Below the pieces are notes generated by a model, which was given only the letters and a program-made list of their open reading frames with translations, was not told where the DNA came from and ran no database searches. Source: Hyalangium gracile (GTDB lineage: Bacteria; Myxococcota; Myxococcia; Myxococcales; Myxococcaceae). From it: 64,000 nt of DNA. Location of the stretch: positions 124,001 through 188,000 of the forward strand of contig NZ_JAHXBG010000006.1 in assembly GCF_020103725.1 (NCBI RefSeq). Reading direction: 5' to 3'. Position 1 is the first letter of the stretch. Each line of letters opens with the position of its first letter. Positions 18,211 to 26,558 of the stretch are shown piece after piece. The position numbers and the translations under genes are program-made.

Positions 18211-19088
18211 CGCTGCGCATCCGCACCATCGCCCGGCTGACGGGCATCCGCGAGGCCACGCTGCGCGCCTGGGAGCGCCGCTACGGCTTCCCGCGGCCCA
18301 ACCGCAGCGAGCACAACAACTACCGCTCCTACTCGCGCGAGGAGGTGGAGAACATCCGCCGGGTGGCCAAGCTCATCTCGGAAGGCCTGTCGGTGAGCGA
18401 GGCCATCGCCCAGGTGAAGGCCACCCCGCTGCAGGCGCTGCCCCGGGACGAGCGCTTCGCCGAGCGCTTCTGGTCCGCCGTCATGGTGCTGGACGCGGAC
18501 GCCGCGCGGCGCGTGCTGGACGAGGCGCAGGCCTCCATGGAGGTGGAGGTGTACTGCAACGGCCTGCTGCTGCCGCTGCTCCGGGAGATGGGGATGCGGC
18601 TGGACATCGCCCGCGAGCACCTGGCCTCGGCGCTCATCCGCCAGCGGCTGCGCACGCTGCTGGACGCCGACGAGCCCCAGGGCCAGGGGCCCCGGGTGGT
18701 GCTCGCCTGCCCGGCCCGGGATCATCACGAGGGCGGCCTGCTGGCGCTGGGCGTGCACCTCAAGCGCCGCGGCTGGCGCGTGACGATGCTGGGTGCGGAT
18801 ACACCCGCCGAGGCGCTTCACAGCGCGTGTACCCAGCTTGCACCGGAGTTGGTGGCCCTCTCCTTCGTGCGCAGCCGGGAGCCGGAGGAGATGACGGCCC
18901 TGCTGACGGAGATCATGCGCGCCTGCGGCTCCGTCCAGGTGGTGGTGGGAGGCGTGGGAGCGCGCGAGCATCTGAAGGCCATCTTTTCACTGGGGGCGCA
19001 GTATGCTGAGTCCGCCGATGAGCTCATTGCCTTGTGGCAGCTGGCTCGTGGGACCCTGAACCGGACTCGAGCCCCCGTGAATGGCTGA
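18207..19088 (+). CDS. carA: MerR-type light-response repressor CarA
   Basis: A 293-residue regulator. Residues 1-75 are a MerR winged helix (LTGIREATLRAWERRYG). The C-terminal half is a cobalamin-binding fold with DxHxxG (D172-H174-G177). In M. xanthus CarA represses the crt promoter in the dark and is countered by the antirepressor CarS; it works without B12. Here the Trp expected in the photoreceptor Wx9EH motif is Glu127 (before E137-H138), whereas CarH keeps it, which fits a B12-independent mode. CarS is not encoded in this window. Confidence 0.93.
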   Translation: MTLRIRTIARLTGIREATLRAWERRYGFPRPNRSEHNNYRSYSREEVENIRRVAKLISEGLSVSEAIAQVKATPLQALPRDERFAERFWSAVMVLDADAARRVLDEAQASMEVEVYCNGLLLPLLREMGMRLDIAREHLASALIRQRLRTLLDADEPQGQGPRVVLACPARDHHEGGLLALGVHLKRRGWRVTMLGADTPAEALHSACTQLAPELVALSFVRSREPEEMTALLTEIMRACGSVQVVVGGVGAREHLKAIFSLGAQYAESADELIALWQLARGTLNRTRAPVNG

Positions 19089-20013
19089 GCGCACCTACCG
19101 CATCCACATCGCCGCGGAGCTGTCGGGGGTCCGCGTGGAGCTCATCCGCGCGTGGGAGCGGCGCTACGGGGTGCTCACGCCCCAGCGCACGCCCTCGGGC
19201 TACCGCGTGTACACGGACAGGGACGTGGCGCTGCTCAAGCGGCTCAAGCAGCTCACCGAGGAAGGCGTCTCCATCAGCGACGCGGTGAAGCTGCTGCCCC
19301 AGCTCCAGCGGGAGCTGTCCGGGGCGAGCGAGCCGCAGCCCAGCGAGGTGAGCGCCTCGAGCCTGGCCGCCTGGCGGGCCGCGGTGCTCGCCGCGGCCGA
19401 GAGCCATGATCAGGCGCACGTGTCGGCCGTGCTGGACGAGGTGCTGGTGGCGCTGCCCGCCATCAAGGCCTTCGACGAGGTGCTGGCGCCGCTTCAGCGC
19501 GAGGTGGGCGACCACTGGCACGAGGGCCGGCTGACGGTGGTGCAGGAGCACCTGGTGTCCCAGGTGGTGCGGGCTCGGATGGTGAGCCTGCTGCAGGTCG
19601 GGCCGGAGCGCGAGAGCGGCCAGCACGCGGTGCTGGCGTGCTTCCCGGAGGAGGAGCACGAGATCGGCCTGATGGGAGCGGCGCTGCGGCTCAGGCGCGC
19701 GGGCTTCCGGGTGACGCTGCTGGGGCAGCGGGTGCCCGCGGCGGAGCTCGGCCGGCTGGTGGCCCAGCTGCGGCCCACCCTGGTGGGCCTGTCGGCGGTG
19801 GTGGATCCGGGCGCGGCCGGGTTCGCGGCGACCGTGGCCGCGGTGCTCCAGGCCCTGCCTCGAGACATCCCCGTCTGGGTGGGCGGCGCGGCGGCGCTGG
19901 CGCATCGCGAGGCGTGCGAGCAGCTGGGCGCCCGCGTCTTCACCTCTCAGGAGGACTGGCGGGCGTTCACGGCCGGGCCCGCCGTCACGGAGGAGGAGCC
20001 TCCGGAGCCATGA
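19081..20013 (+). CDS. carH: B12-dependent photoreceptor repressor CarH
   Basis: A 310-residue protein with an N-terminal MerR DNA-binding domain (IAAELSGVRVELIRAWERRYG) and a C-terminal B12-binding photoreceptor module. W146 to E156-H157 gives the conserved Wx9EH, and E191-x-H193-x-x-G196 is the Rossmann B12 motif. Adenosylcobalamin-bound CarH tetramerises in the dark and light breaks the Co-C bond. The start overlaps the carA end by 8 nt. The 3' end overlaps the convergent TPR gene by 29 nt. Expected target: the phased ACA operator upstream of crtE. Confidence 0.94.
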   Translation: MAERTYRIHIAAELSGVRVELIRAWERRYGVLTPQRTPSGYRVYTDRDVALLKRLKQLTEEGVSISDAVKLLPQLQRELSGASEPQPSEVSASSLAAWRAAVLAAAESHDQAHVSAVLDEVLVALPAIKAFDEVLAPLQREVGDHWHEGRLTVVQEHLVSQVVRARMVSLLQVGPERESGQHAVLACFPEEEHEIGLMGAALRLRRAGFRVTLLGQRVPAAELGRLVAQLRPTLVGLSAVVDPGAAGFAATVAAVLQALPRDIPVWVGGAAALAHREACEQLGARVFTSQEDWRAFTAGPAVTEEEPPEP

Positions 20014-20785
20014 GCATCTCCCGGGCCTCGGCGACGATCCTCGGGGGCATGTTGGGATCGTCGATGAGCGCCTGGAGCTGCTTGCGGGCCGCCTCGGGCT
20101 CCCGGCGCCGCTTCAGCAGCGACGCCCGGCGCAGGAGCAGCTGGCCTCGCGTGTCGATGTCGGGCTCGAGCGAGAGCGCCTTGGCCACCAGCCGCTCCCC
20201 CTCGTCGAGCTTCTCCGCAGACAGGGCGAGCGCCTCCCAGGCCGGCACGAACTCCGGTGCCTTCCTCGTCAGCGCCTCCAGCCGCCGGTGGGCCTCCTCC
20301 GGGTCCTTCAGCTGCTCCACCTCGAGGAACTCCCGCAGCGTCCCTGGCGGCACGCGGCCAGCCTTCTCCCTCCTCAGGCTGTCGAGGATGCGCTTGCTGT
20401 CCGAGAGGCCGTGCGGCACCACCGTGTCCAGCTGCTCGTACACCTCGAGCGCCCGGGCGTCGTCCTCGAGATGGAGGTAGGTGAGGCCGATGTCATAGAG
20501 GGGGATGGGCCAGCTGGGGGCCGCCTCCCGCGCCTGCTGGAAGGACTTCAGCGCCTCGGCGAACTGGCCCGCCTCCCCCTGCTTGCGGCCCTGGGCGTGC
20601 AGCCGCATCGCCTGCTCGGGGATGGCGGGCGGCTGGGGGGTTGTCTCGGGCAGCACCGGGAGGGGCGGGGGCTGGGCCTGGGCCGTGCTCGCGTCGGGGG
20701 CCGTGGAGGGCTGAGCGGGCTTCTCCTGGCAGGAGCAGCCTTCGATGCAGGCCAGGACGAGCGGGAGGAGGAGGATGCGACGCAT
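19985..20785 (-). CDS. TPR-repeat lipoprotein
   Basis: A protein of 266 residues starting at MRRILLLPLVLACIEGC, chosen because the preceding 12 codons are not a good signal n-region. The lipobox is IEGC and the next about 45 residues are Pro/Ala-rich. Residues about 70-140 and 170-240 have helical TPR-like repeats (ALKSFQQAREAAP, ALEVYEQL, AARKQLQAL). TPR lipoproteins scaffold envelope complexes; no partner is visible. It is convergent with carH and the ends overlap by 29 nt. Confidence 0.8.
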   Translation of the reverse strand: MRRILLLPLVLACIEGCSCQEKPAQPSTAPDASTAQAQPPPLPVLPETTPQPPAIPEQAMRLHAQGRKQGEAGQFAEALKSFQQAREAAPSWPIPLYDIGLTYLHLEDDARALEVYEQLDTVVPHGLSDSKRILDSLRREKAGRVPPGTLREFLEVEQLKDPEEAHRRLEALTRKAPEFVPAWEALALSAEKLDEGERLVAKALSLEPDIDTRGQLLLRRASLLKRRREPEAARKQLQALIDDPNMPPRIVAEAREMLMAPEAPPP

Positions 20786-20838
20786 CGGGGAGCCACTATA
20801 ATCGAGCCCTGGCTCCACCACCCCTGTCCCCTTCTCCC

Positions 20839-21546
20839 ATGACCGACTTCATCGAGGTCCACGACGGTGCTCTCGAGCCGAGGCTCTGCCAGGACCTCAT
20901 CCAGCGCTTCAACAAGAGCCCTCACGTGCAGCGAGGCCGCACCGGCCACGGCGTGGATGTCGAGAAGAAGGACAGCTACGACTTGTCCATCAACCACGCC
21001 CCGGACTGGGGAGACATGCTCAAGGTCCTGCAGGATCGCGCCTTCCCGCACCTGCGTGGCTACCTGCGCAAGTACCTCTACACGCTCATCGGCGCCCTCT
21101 CTCCGGCCCTCAAGGATCCGAAGACGGGCAAGCTGGTGACGCTCACCGAGCAGAACTTCGCCGAGCTGGGCGATCCGCTCCTGGACACGCTCATCGGCGG
21201 CTTCTACCGCTACGGCACCCTCAATGTTCAGAAGTACCTGAAGGGCTCGGGGGGCTATCCGCACTGGCACTCGGAGATCTACCCGAAGGACGCCAACTGC
21301 GAGCAGCTGCACCGGGTGCTGGCGTTCCAGTTCTACCTGAACGACGTGGCCGAGGGCGGCGAGACGGAGTTCTACTACCAGCAGCGCAAGGTGGAGTCGA
21401 AGCAGGGCCGCATGCTCATCTTCCCGGCCGGCTTCACCCACACCCACCGCGGCAACCAGCCGCGCTCGGGGGACAAGTACATCGTCACCTCCTGGGTCCT
21501 CTTCCACCGCGCCGAGGTCATCTACCGCAACACCCCGCCCGGGTAG
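20839..21546 (+). CDS. 2OG-Fe(II) oxygenase (prolyl hydroxylase-like)
   Basis: A 235-residue protein with the double-stranded beta-helix order of P4H-like dioxygenases: HWHSE (first Fe ligands), YLNDVAEGGETEF, then GFTHTHRGN (distal His and 2OG Arg). The acidic ligand would be Glu in HSE instead of the usual Asp in HxD. It may hydroxylate a protein or small-molecule substrate; none is suggested by the neighbours. The ATG begins 53 bases from the start of the divergent TPR lipoprotein, so they share a promoter region. Confidence 0.78.
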   Translation: MTDFIEVHDGALEPRLCQDLIQRFNKSPHVQRGRTGHGVDVEKKDSYDLSINHAPDWGDMLKVLQDRAFPHLRGYLRKYLYTLIGALSPALKDPKTGKLVTLTEQNFAELGDPLLDTLIGGFYRYGTLNVQKYLKGSGGYPHWHSEIYPKDANCEQLHRVLAFQFYLNDVAEGGETEFYYQQRKVESKQGRMLIFPAGFTHTHRGNQPRSGDKYIVTSWVLFHRAEVIYRNTPPG

Positions 21547-21676
21547 CGGACGCCCGGGGTCGGGGCCGCGGATCCGCCCTCGGGGATAGGGGGCTGATCA
21601 GACCGCGTCGCATGGAAATGTGAATTCGCGGTGGAAAATGTATTAGATCCAGGATCATGGGAAGAGGAGGGGCAGA

Positions 21677-22930
21677 GTGAGCGTGCTGAGCACCCCCATG
21701 GTGGTGCTGTTGCTGGTGCTCGCCGCGGGGATGGGGCTGCTCCTCTACTTCCTGTTCCGGCGGCGCATCCAGCGGCTGGAGGTGGATGCCCAGGGCATGG
21801 CCGAGCAGGTCGACCGCAGCCAGAAGCAGCTGCGTGAGAACGAGGAGCGCTTCCAGACGCTGGTGGATCGCTCGCCGGACGCGCTCTTCATCCACCGGGA
21901 AGGGCACATCGTGTTCCACAACCCGGCGGCCGCCTCGCTGCTGGGGTACGAGCGCGCGGACGAGCTTCGGGGCCGCAAGCTGGTGGAGTTCATCCAGCCC
22001 ACCGAGGAGGACGTGCTCACCCATCCCGGGGACGAGCAGGGCGTCCAGGAGGTCCACTGGACCCACCGCGAGGGGCGGGTGGTGCTGAGCGAGGTGGTGA
22101 CCTTCACGCTGGTGTTCGAGGGCCAGCCCGCGCGGGTGTCCATCGTGCGCGACATCACCGAGCGCAAGCACCTGCGGGAGAAGCTGCAGACGGCGGACCG
22201 CATGGCGGCCATCGGCTCGCTGGCGGCGGGCGTGGCGCACGAGATCAACAACCCGCTGTCCTTCATGCTGAGCAACGTGCGCTTCGTGCGAGACGAGGTG
22301 CAGGCGCTGGTGGACGAGGCGGACGACCGGACGCGCGAGCGGCTCAAGGAGATTCAAGAGGCGTTGGAGGAGACGGCGACGGGAGGCGACCGCGTCAGCG
22401 AGATCGTCCGGGACCTGAGGACGTTCGCCCGGGGCGATGACGGCAAGCGCGGGCCGGTGAACGTGCACTCGGTGCTGGACCTGTGCGGCAACATCGCCCG
22501 GAGCCAGCTGCGCCACCGCGCGCAGCTGGTGAAGAGCTACGGCGAGGTGCCCTCCATCATGGCCAGCGAGTCCCGGCTGGGGCAGCTGTTCCTGAACCTC
22601 ATCATCAACGCGGCGCAGGCCATCCCCGAGGGGGCGGACGCGAAGATGCACGAGGTGCGCCTCACCACGTGGAAGCAGGGCGAGGACCAGGTGGTGGTGG
22701 AGGTGAAGGACACGGGCGTGGGCATTCCTCCGGAGAACCTGCACCGGCTGTTCGATCCGTTCTTCACCACGAAGCCGGCGGGGGTGGGCACGGGGCTGGG
22801 GCTGTCCATCTGCCGAGGCATCGTGGTGGGCCTGGGTGGCCGCATCACCGTGGAGAGCGAGCCGGGGCGAGGCACCTCCTTCCGGGTGTTCCTGCCCGTG
22901 GGTGACACCTCGGCGTCCTCCAGCGGCTAG
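21677..22930 (+). CDS. PAS sensor histidine kinase
   Basis: A 417-residue membrane sensor, GTG start after GAGGAGGGG. Residues 8-28 form one transmembrane helix. Residues about 50-160 are a PAS domain (FQTLVDRSPDALF, IVRDITERK). The dimerisation domain has H188 in GVAHEINNPLSFML, followed by an ATPase domain with DTGVGIP and GTGLGLSICRG. It lacks its own receiver and the response regulator is not adjacent. The signal is unknown. An AT-rich stretch (GTGGAAAATGTATTAG) upstream may hold the promoter. Confidence 0.92.
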   Translation: MSVLSTPMVVLLLVLAAGMGLLLYFLFRRRIQRLEVDAQGMAEQVDRSQKQLRENEERFQTLVDRSPDALFIHREGHIVFHNPAAASLLGYERADELRGRKLVEFIQPTEEDVLTHPGDEQGVQEVHWTHREGRVVLSEVVTFTLVFEGQPARVSIVRDITERKHLREKLQTADRMAAIGSLAAGVAHEINNPLSFMLSNVRFVRDEVQALVDEADDRTRERLKEIQEALEETATGGDRVSEIVRDLRTFARGDDGKRGPVNVHSVLDLCGNIARSQLRHRAQLVKSYGEVPSIMASESRLGQLFLNLIINAAQAIPEGADAKMHEVRLTTWKQGEDQVVVEVKDTGVGIPPENLHRLFDPFFTTKPAGVGTGLGLSICRGIVVGLGGRITVESEPGRGTSFRVFLPVGDTSASSSG

Positions 22931-22950
22931 CGGCGGGGCCCGGAGCGCTC

Positions 22951-23694
22951 ATGGCGGACAGGGACACGATCGATCGCATCACACCGACGCTTCGCCCGGA
23001 GGGGCGCCCGGTGATGTATCAGCGCTGGCGCACGCTGCTCTTCCTCCACTGGGAGGTGCCGGCGAAGGTGCTCGCGCCGCTGCTGCCGCCGGGGCTGACG
23101 CTGGACACCCACGAGGGCAGGGCGCTCGTGGGGCTGGTGCCCTTCACCATGCGCGGGGTTCGGCCCGCGGGGCTGCCGGCGTTCTCTCCGCTGTCGGACT
23201 TCCACGAGACGAACGTGCGCACCTACGTGCACCGGGAGGGGAAGGATCCGGGGGTGTGGTTCTTCAGCCTGGATGCGGCCAACCGCATCGCCGTGAGGCT
23301 GGCGCGGGCCTGGTTCAAGCTGCCCTACCACTTCGCGCGCATGGAGCTGAGGCACGAGGGCCCGTGGATCTCCTATCGCTCGGAGCGGCTGTGGCCCGCT
23401 CCAGTGCCGGCCCGGTGCGCCGTGCGGTGCTCGCCGAAGGGGGAGGCCGCGGCCTCGGTGCCGGGCACGCTGCAGCACTTCCTGGTGGAGCGCTACTTCC
23501 TCTACACGGTGCACGGCGGCGGGCTGTGGCGCGGGCAGGTGCACCACCCGCCCTATCAGGTCCGCGGCGCCGAGGTGGAGGGGCTGGACGAGTCGCTGCT
23601 CGCGGCGGCGGGGCTCACCCGCCCCGAGACTCCGCCGCTGGTGCACTTCTCGGAAGGCGTGGACGTGGACGTGTTCCGCCTCACGCGCGTCTGA
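22951..23694 (+). CDS. DUF2071 (YqjF-like) protein
   Basis: A 247-residue protein matching the DUF2071 pattern: MYQRWRTLLFLHWEVP at the start, LPPGLTLDTHEGRALVGLVPF, then FHETNVRTYV, and a Pro/Gly-rich core. Members are of unknown function, with a fold related to acetoacetate decarboxylase. It lies 20 nt downstream of the histidine kinase on the same strand, so it may be co-transcribed. No signal peptide is seen. Confidence 0.85.
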   Translation: MADRDTIDRITPTLRPEGRPVMYQRWRTLLFLHWEVPAKVLAPLLPPGLTLDTHEGRALVGLVPFTMRGVRPAGLPAFSPLSDFHETNVRTYVHREGKDPGVWFFSLDAANRIAVRLARAWFKLPYHFARMELRHEGPWISYRSERLWPAPVPARCAVRCSPKGEAAASVPGTLQHFLVERYFLYTVHGGGLWRGQVHHPPYQVRGAEVEGLDESLLAAAGLTRPETPPLVHFSEGVDVDVFRLTRV

Positions 23695-23700
23695 GCCGGC

Positions 23701-24696
23701 TCAGGGGCACTGGCCGCAGTCGGCCTGGCAGCTGTTGTACGTGGCGTCCAGGCCGCAGCTCTCGGTGAACTGGCACACCCCGTCACCGCACGAGTAGATG
23801 TCCTTGGGGAGCATGCGCGTGGTGATGGGCAGGTACGACACGCCGTTGTACGTGCACTGCGTGTAGAACGTCCCCGTCGCGTCCAGCGTGCAGTAGTCCC
23901 GGCACGTGCCCACGTGGATGATGGGGGCGCAGTCGGTGCTCTGCTCCAGCGCCGACAGGCCGCACGCCCGCGGGCTGCTCTCCCAGGAGCGCAGGTAGTT
24001 GCGGTCGTTGGCCGCGAAGATGCCCTCGTCCGCGAAGGTGTTGCCGAAGAAGCACGCCTCCGTCTCCGAGTACGTCGCCAGCTCCGTGGCGGTGTACGGG
24101 ATGGTGGAGCCCATCGCCGTCTTCCCCAGCACGGACAGCGAGATGTGCATGCCGAACTTGTTCGCGTGGGCCGCCAGGCACGCGGTGACCAGCTGCTGCT
24201 CGGCCACGGTGGCCGGGTTGCCCGTGGTCCAGCGCGGCGCCAGCCCGAACTGTCCCCGCCACAGATAGGTGCGGCCCGTCACCGGGCTGGTGTAGCCGCG
24301 GCTCTGCCCCGAGGGCAACGCGCACTGCACCACGTACTTCATCACGTTGGACCGCAGGGTCGGATCCTCCTCGAACCAGTCCTGGAAGATCAGCGTCTGC
24401 AGGCCATTGACAGACAGGCCATTGACAGACAGGCCATTGACAGACAGGCCATTGACGGACAGGCCATTGACGGACAGGCCGTTGACGGACAGCCCGTCCA
24501 GCGACACGCCGCTGTCCGTGTCCTGCGCGGCCTCCTGCATGGCCAGCGCCTCGCCCGCGCTGCTCGGCTCCGCCTCGGTGCCACACCCCAGCGCGCCGCA
24601 GAGCCACATCACCAGCACGACGAACCGCGCCACTCGATAAATGCCGTGCTGCTGGATTCCGTAGGCAAAGGAGTCGGTGGAGGAAATCGTCTTCAT
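23701..24696 (-). CDS. LSVNG-repeat lipoprotein
   Basis: A 331-residue exported protein. The signal peptide ends in a lipobox (CGALGCGT), giving lipidated Cys near residue 38. Residues about 68-98 consist of six pentapeptides LSVNG, encoded by near-perfect 15-bp tandem repeats. The mature body is Cys-rich (YSCGDGVCQFTESCG, NSCQADCGQC at the end), suggesting disulfides. Such LSVNG/LSLNG proteins are common in myxobacteria and their function is unknown. It is convergent with the DUF2071 gene. Confidence 0.85.
   Translation of the reverse strand: MKTISSTDSFAYGIQQHGIYRVARFVVLVMWLCGALGCGTEAEPSSAGEALAMQEAAQDTDSGVSLDGLSVNGLSVNGLSVNGLSVNGLSVNGLSVNGLQTLIFQDWFEEDPTLRSNVMKYVVQCALPSGQSRGYTSPVTGRTYLWRGQFGLAPRWTTGNPATVAEQQLVTACLAAHANKFGMHISLSVLGKTAMGSTIPYTATELATYSETEACFFGNTFADEGIFAANDRNYLRSWESSPRACGLSALEQSTDCAPIIHVGTCRDYCTLDATGTFYTQCTYNGVSYLPITTRMLPKDIYSCGDGVCQFTESCGLDATYNSCQADCGQCP
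24406..24495. repeat. 15-bp tandem repeat, six copies
   Basis: Three identical copies of attgacagacaggcc (24406-24450), two copies with one G change (24451-24480) and one degenerate copy (24481-24495) lie head to tail. Each is a multiple of three and encodes LSVNG on the minus strand, so copy number can change without shifting the frame. The gradient from identical to diverged copies suggests recent growth at the C-terminal side. Confidence 0.95.
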
Positions 24697-24890
24697 GGTG
24701 CAACCCCCCGTGAGAGGCGGCCGTGGTCACGGTCGCGGTGGAAGCCGGCGTTACAGTGAATCCGAACAATGCTGCTAATAAATACTTTTACCGATGTTCG
24801 AGAATGCGCGCCAGTCCAATCGCTCTCAAAAATACCGTTCACACTTCAGCGAGGGGCGGTGCATTTGTGTATGAATGATTCAGCGCACCC

Positions 24891-24905
24891 CTCGCGCTGC
24901 GCGAG
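24891..24905 (-). terminator. Hairpin downstream of the Ser/Thr kinase gene
   Basis: CTCGCG and CGCGAG flank a 3-nt loop just after the stop of the kinase gene at 24934 on the minus strand. No run of T follows, so if it terminates transcription it is atypical. It may instead just stabilise RNA. Confidence 0.35.
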
Positions 24906-24933
24906 AGGGCGACACATGAGATGTATCGATGTC

Positions 24934-26340
24934 TCAGGTTGATACAGTCAGGCCCAGCAGCTGTCCCGCGCTGGGCGTCAGGTGGAGCCCATTCGGCACG
25001 CGGAGCACCCAACTGGCCAGTTCCGTGACAGGGCCCCCCAGCACCTCGAGGGAGGCGTCCTCGCCGCGAACCTCCACGGGCCCCACGTGGACACAGAGGT
25101 GGACGTGCGCGTCCACCACGGCGGCCAGGGACTCGGTGTCGCGGCGCAAGTCGCGCAGCGCCTCGAGCAGCCGCCGGGCCTCGTCGGGAGGCAGCGGCTC
25201 GGTGCTCTCCAGCAGCCGGACGCCCAGCAGCGCGGTGCCCGTCTGCAGCGCCAGCACGAAGCCCGTGGCGCTCAGCTGCTGCTCGAGGCAGTCGAGCACC
25301 TCGGCCAGCGCGGAGTGCACCACCTCCTCGTCATGCTCCGCGTCGGCCAGGTCCACCTCGGCGTGCACCGCGAGCGCCTGGCGGGTGGTGCCCCCGGCCG
25401 TCGGCGTGCCAGGGCCCGCCACCGCCTCCCTGAGCGCGGTGAGGAAGGCCTCGGTGCTCGGGTAGCGCCGCTCGGCCTCCTTCTCCAGGCAGCGCAGCAC
25501 CACCGCGTCCACCGCGGGGGACACCGGCGCGGAGGCGCTCGCGCGCGGGGGCGGGGCCTCCAGGTGCAGCCGCTCCATCTCCAGCCGATCCTTGGAGTGG
25601 AAGGGGTAGTGCCCGGTGACGAGCTGGAACAGGAGCACGCCCAGCGCGTACACGTCCGTGGCCGGAGAGATGACGCCGTCGCGCAGCTGCTCGGGGGCCA
25701 TGGCGAAGGCGGTGCCCAGCCGCTGCCCGGCCAGCGTCAGCCCGGCCTGGCCCGCCTGCGGCTCGATGACCTTGGCGATGCCGAAGTCCAGCAGCTTCAC
25801 GCGCGGCTGCTCCCCGTCCTCCACCACCATCACGTTGCTGGCCTTCAAGTCCCGGTGGACGATGCCGGCGCGGTGGGCCGCCTCCAGCGCGCCGCACACG
25901 GGCTCCAGGTAGGCGAGCGCTCGCTCGGCCGACATCCGCCCGCGCTCGTGGACGAGCTGGCTGAGGGTGCGGCCCTCCAGCAGCTCCATGACGAAGTACG
26001 GGCTGCCATCCGGCATCATCCCGAAGTCATAGACGTCCACCACGTGGGGGTGGCGGATCTGGTTGACGATGCGCGCCTCGCGCACGAAGCGCTGGAGCAT
26101 CTCCCCCTGGTCCGCCAGGTGCGAGTGCAGCACCTTCACCGCCGCGCGCCGCCCGAGGATGCGGTGCTCGCCCTCGTACACGCTGCCGTGGCCGCCCGAG
26201 GCGATGAGCCGCTTGAGCAGGTACTCTCCGGCGAGCGCGTACTGGGGGACGTCGCCGACTTTGGGGGGGCCTGGCTCGGTATTCCAGGGAACCTGGGGTT
26301 TTGCCCCCTGGATGCGGTAGGTGTCGTCTGAGTCCCCCAT
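24934..26340 (-). CDS. Eukaryote-like Ser/Thr protein kinase with cyclase-like C-terminus
   Basis: A 468-residue protein. The kinase domain spans about residues 38-300: GGHGSVYEG loop, AVKVL lysine, HRDLKASN catalytic loop, DFG and APEQL. It lacks a transmembrane segment. The C-terminal 130 residues (about 330-468) resemble a degraded adenylyl/guanylyl cyclase homology domain (HLCVHVGPVEVRGE, LGGPVTELASWV) without recognisable metal-binding Asp pairs. A GTG two codons upstream is an alternative start. It is divergent from the FHA-PAS hybrid kinase with 218 bp between. Confidence 0.9.
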   Translation of the reverse strand: MGDSDDTYRIQGAKPQVPWNTEPGPPKVGDVPQYALAGEYLLKRLIASGGHGSVYEGEHRILGRRAAVKVLHSHLADQGEMLQRFVREARIVNQIRHPHVVDVYDFGMMPDGSPYFVMELLEGRTLSQLVHERGRMSAERALAYLEPVCGALEAAHRAGIVHRDLKASNVMVVEDGEQPRVKLLDFGIAKVIEPQAGQAGLTLAGQRLGTAFAMAPEQLRDGVISPATDVYALGVLLFQLVTGHYPFHSKDRLEMERLHLEAPPPRASASAPVSPAVDAVVLRCLEKEAERRYPSTEAFLTALREAVAGPGTPTAGGTTRQALAVHAEVDLADAEHDEEVVHSALAEVLDCLEQQLSATGFVLALQTGTALLGVRLLESTEPLPPDEARRLLEALRDLRRDTESLAAVVDAHVHLCVHVGPVEVRGEDASLEVLGGPVTELASWVLRVPNGLHLTPSAGQLLGLTVST

Positions 26341-26460
26341 ACCCACACGCTAACTACCTGCTCCGTCACACGCGAGAAATTGTCCCAGACTGGAAACGCA
26401 CCCTCGGTGCGAGTGAGTGTCGTGGATCGAGCAGCGCTCCGCCTGGCTGGCGCGGGGCGT

Positions 26461-26493
26461 GTCTGTTGGTGGATTCTCGCTGGTGCAACAGAC
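26461..26493. promoter_or_regulatory. Inverted repeat in the divergent kinase promoter region
   Basis: GTCTGTTG (26461-26468) and CAACAGAC (26486-26493) form a perfect 8-bp inverted repeat separated by 17 bp, about 65 bases before the hybrid kinase start and about 120 bases from the start of the divergent kinase. It could be the operator of a dimeric regulator. No -10/-35 pair could be assigned. Confidence 0.4.
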
Positions 26494-26558
26494 GCGGTAG
26501 GTTGGACGAGGGGCCGGCAAGGCTGGTGGGATTTCCCCGGGAGAGCCGGGGGGGACAG

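Noticed and set aside
21547..21676. Possible sigma-54 promoter before the histidine kinase.
   Set aside because: GG and GC elements are not at the required spacing; only a vague AT-rich region is present.
24406..24495. Tandem repeats considered as a CRISPR array.
   Set aside because: Units are 15 bp, directly adjacent and without spacers, and they code LSVNG in a lipoprotein; no cas genes nearby.
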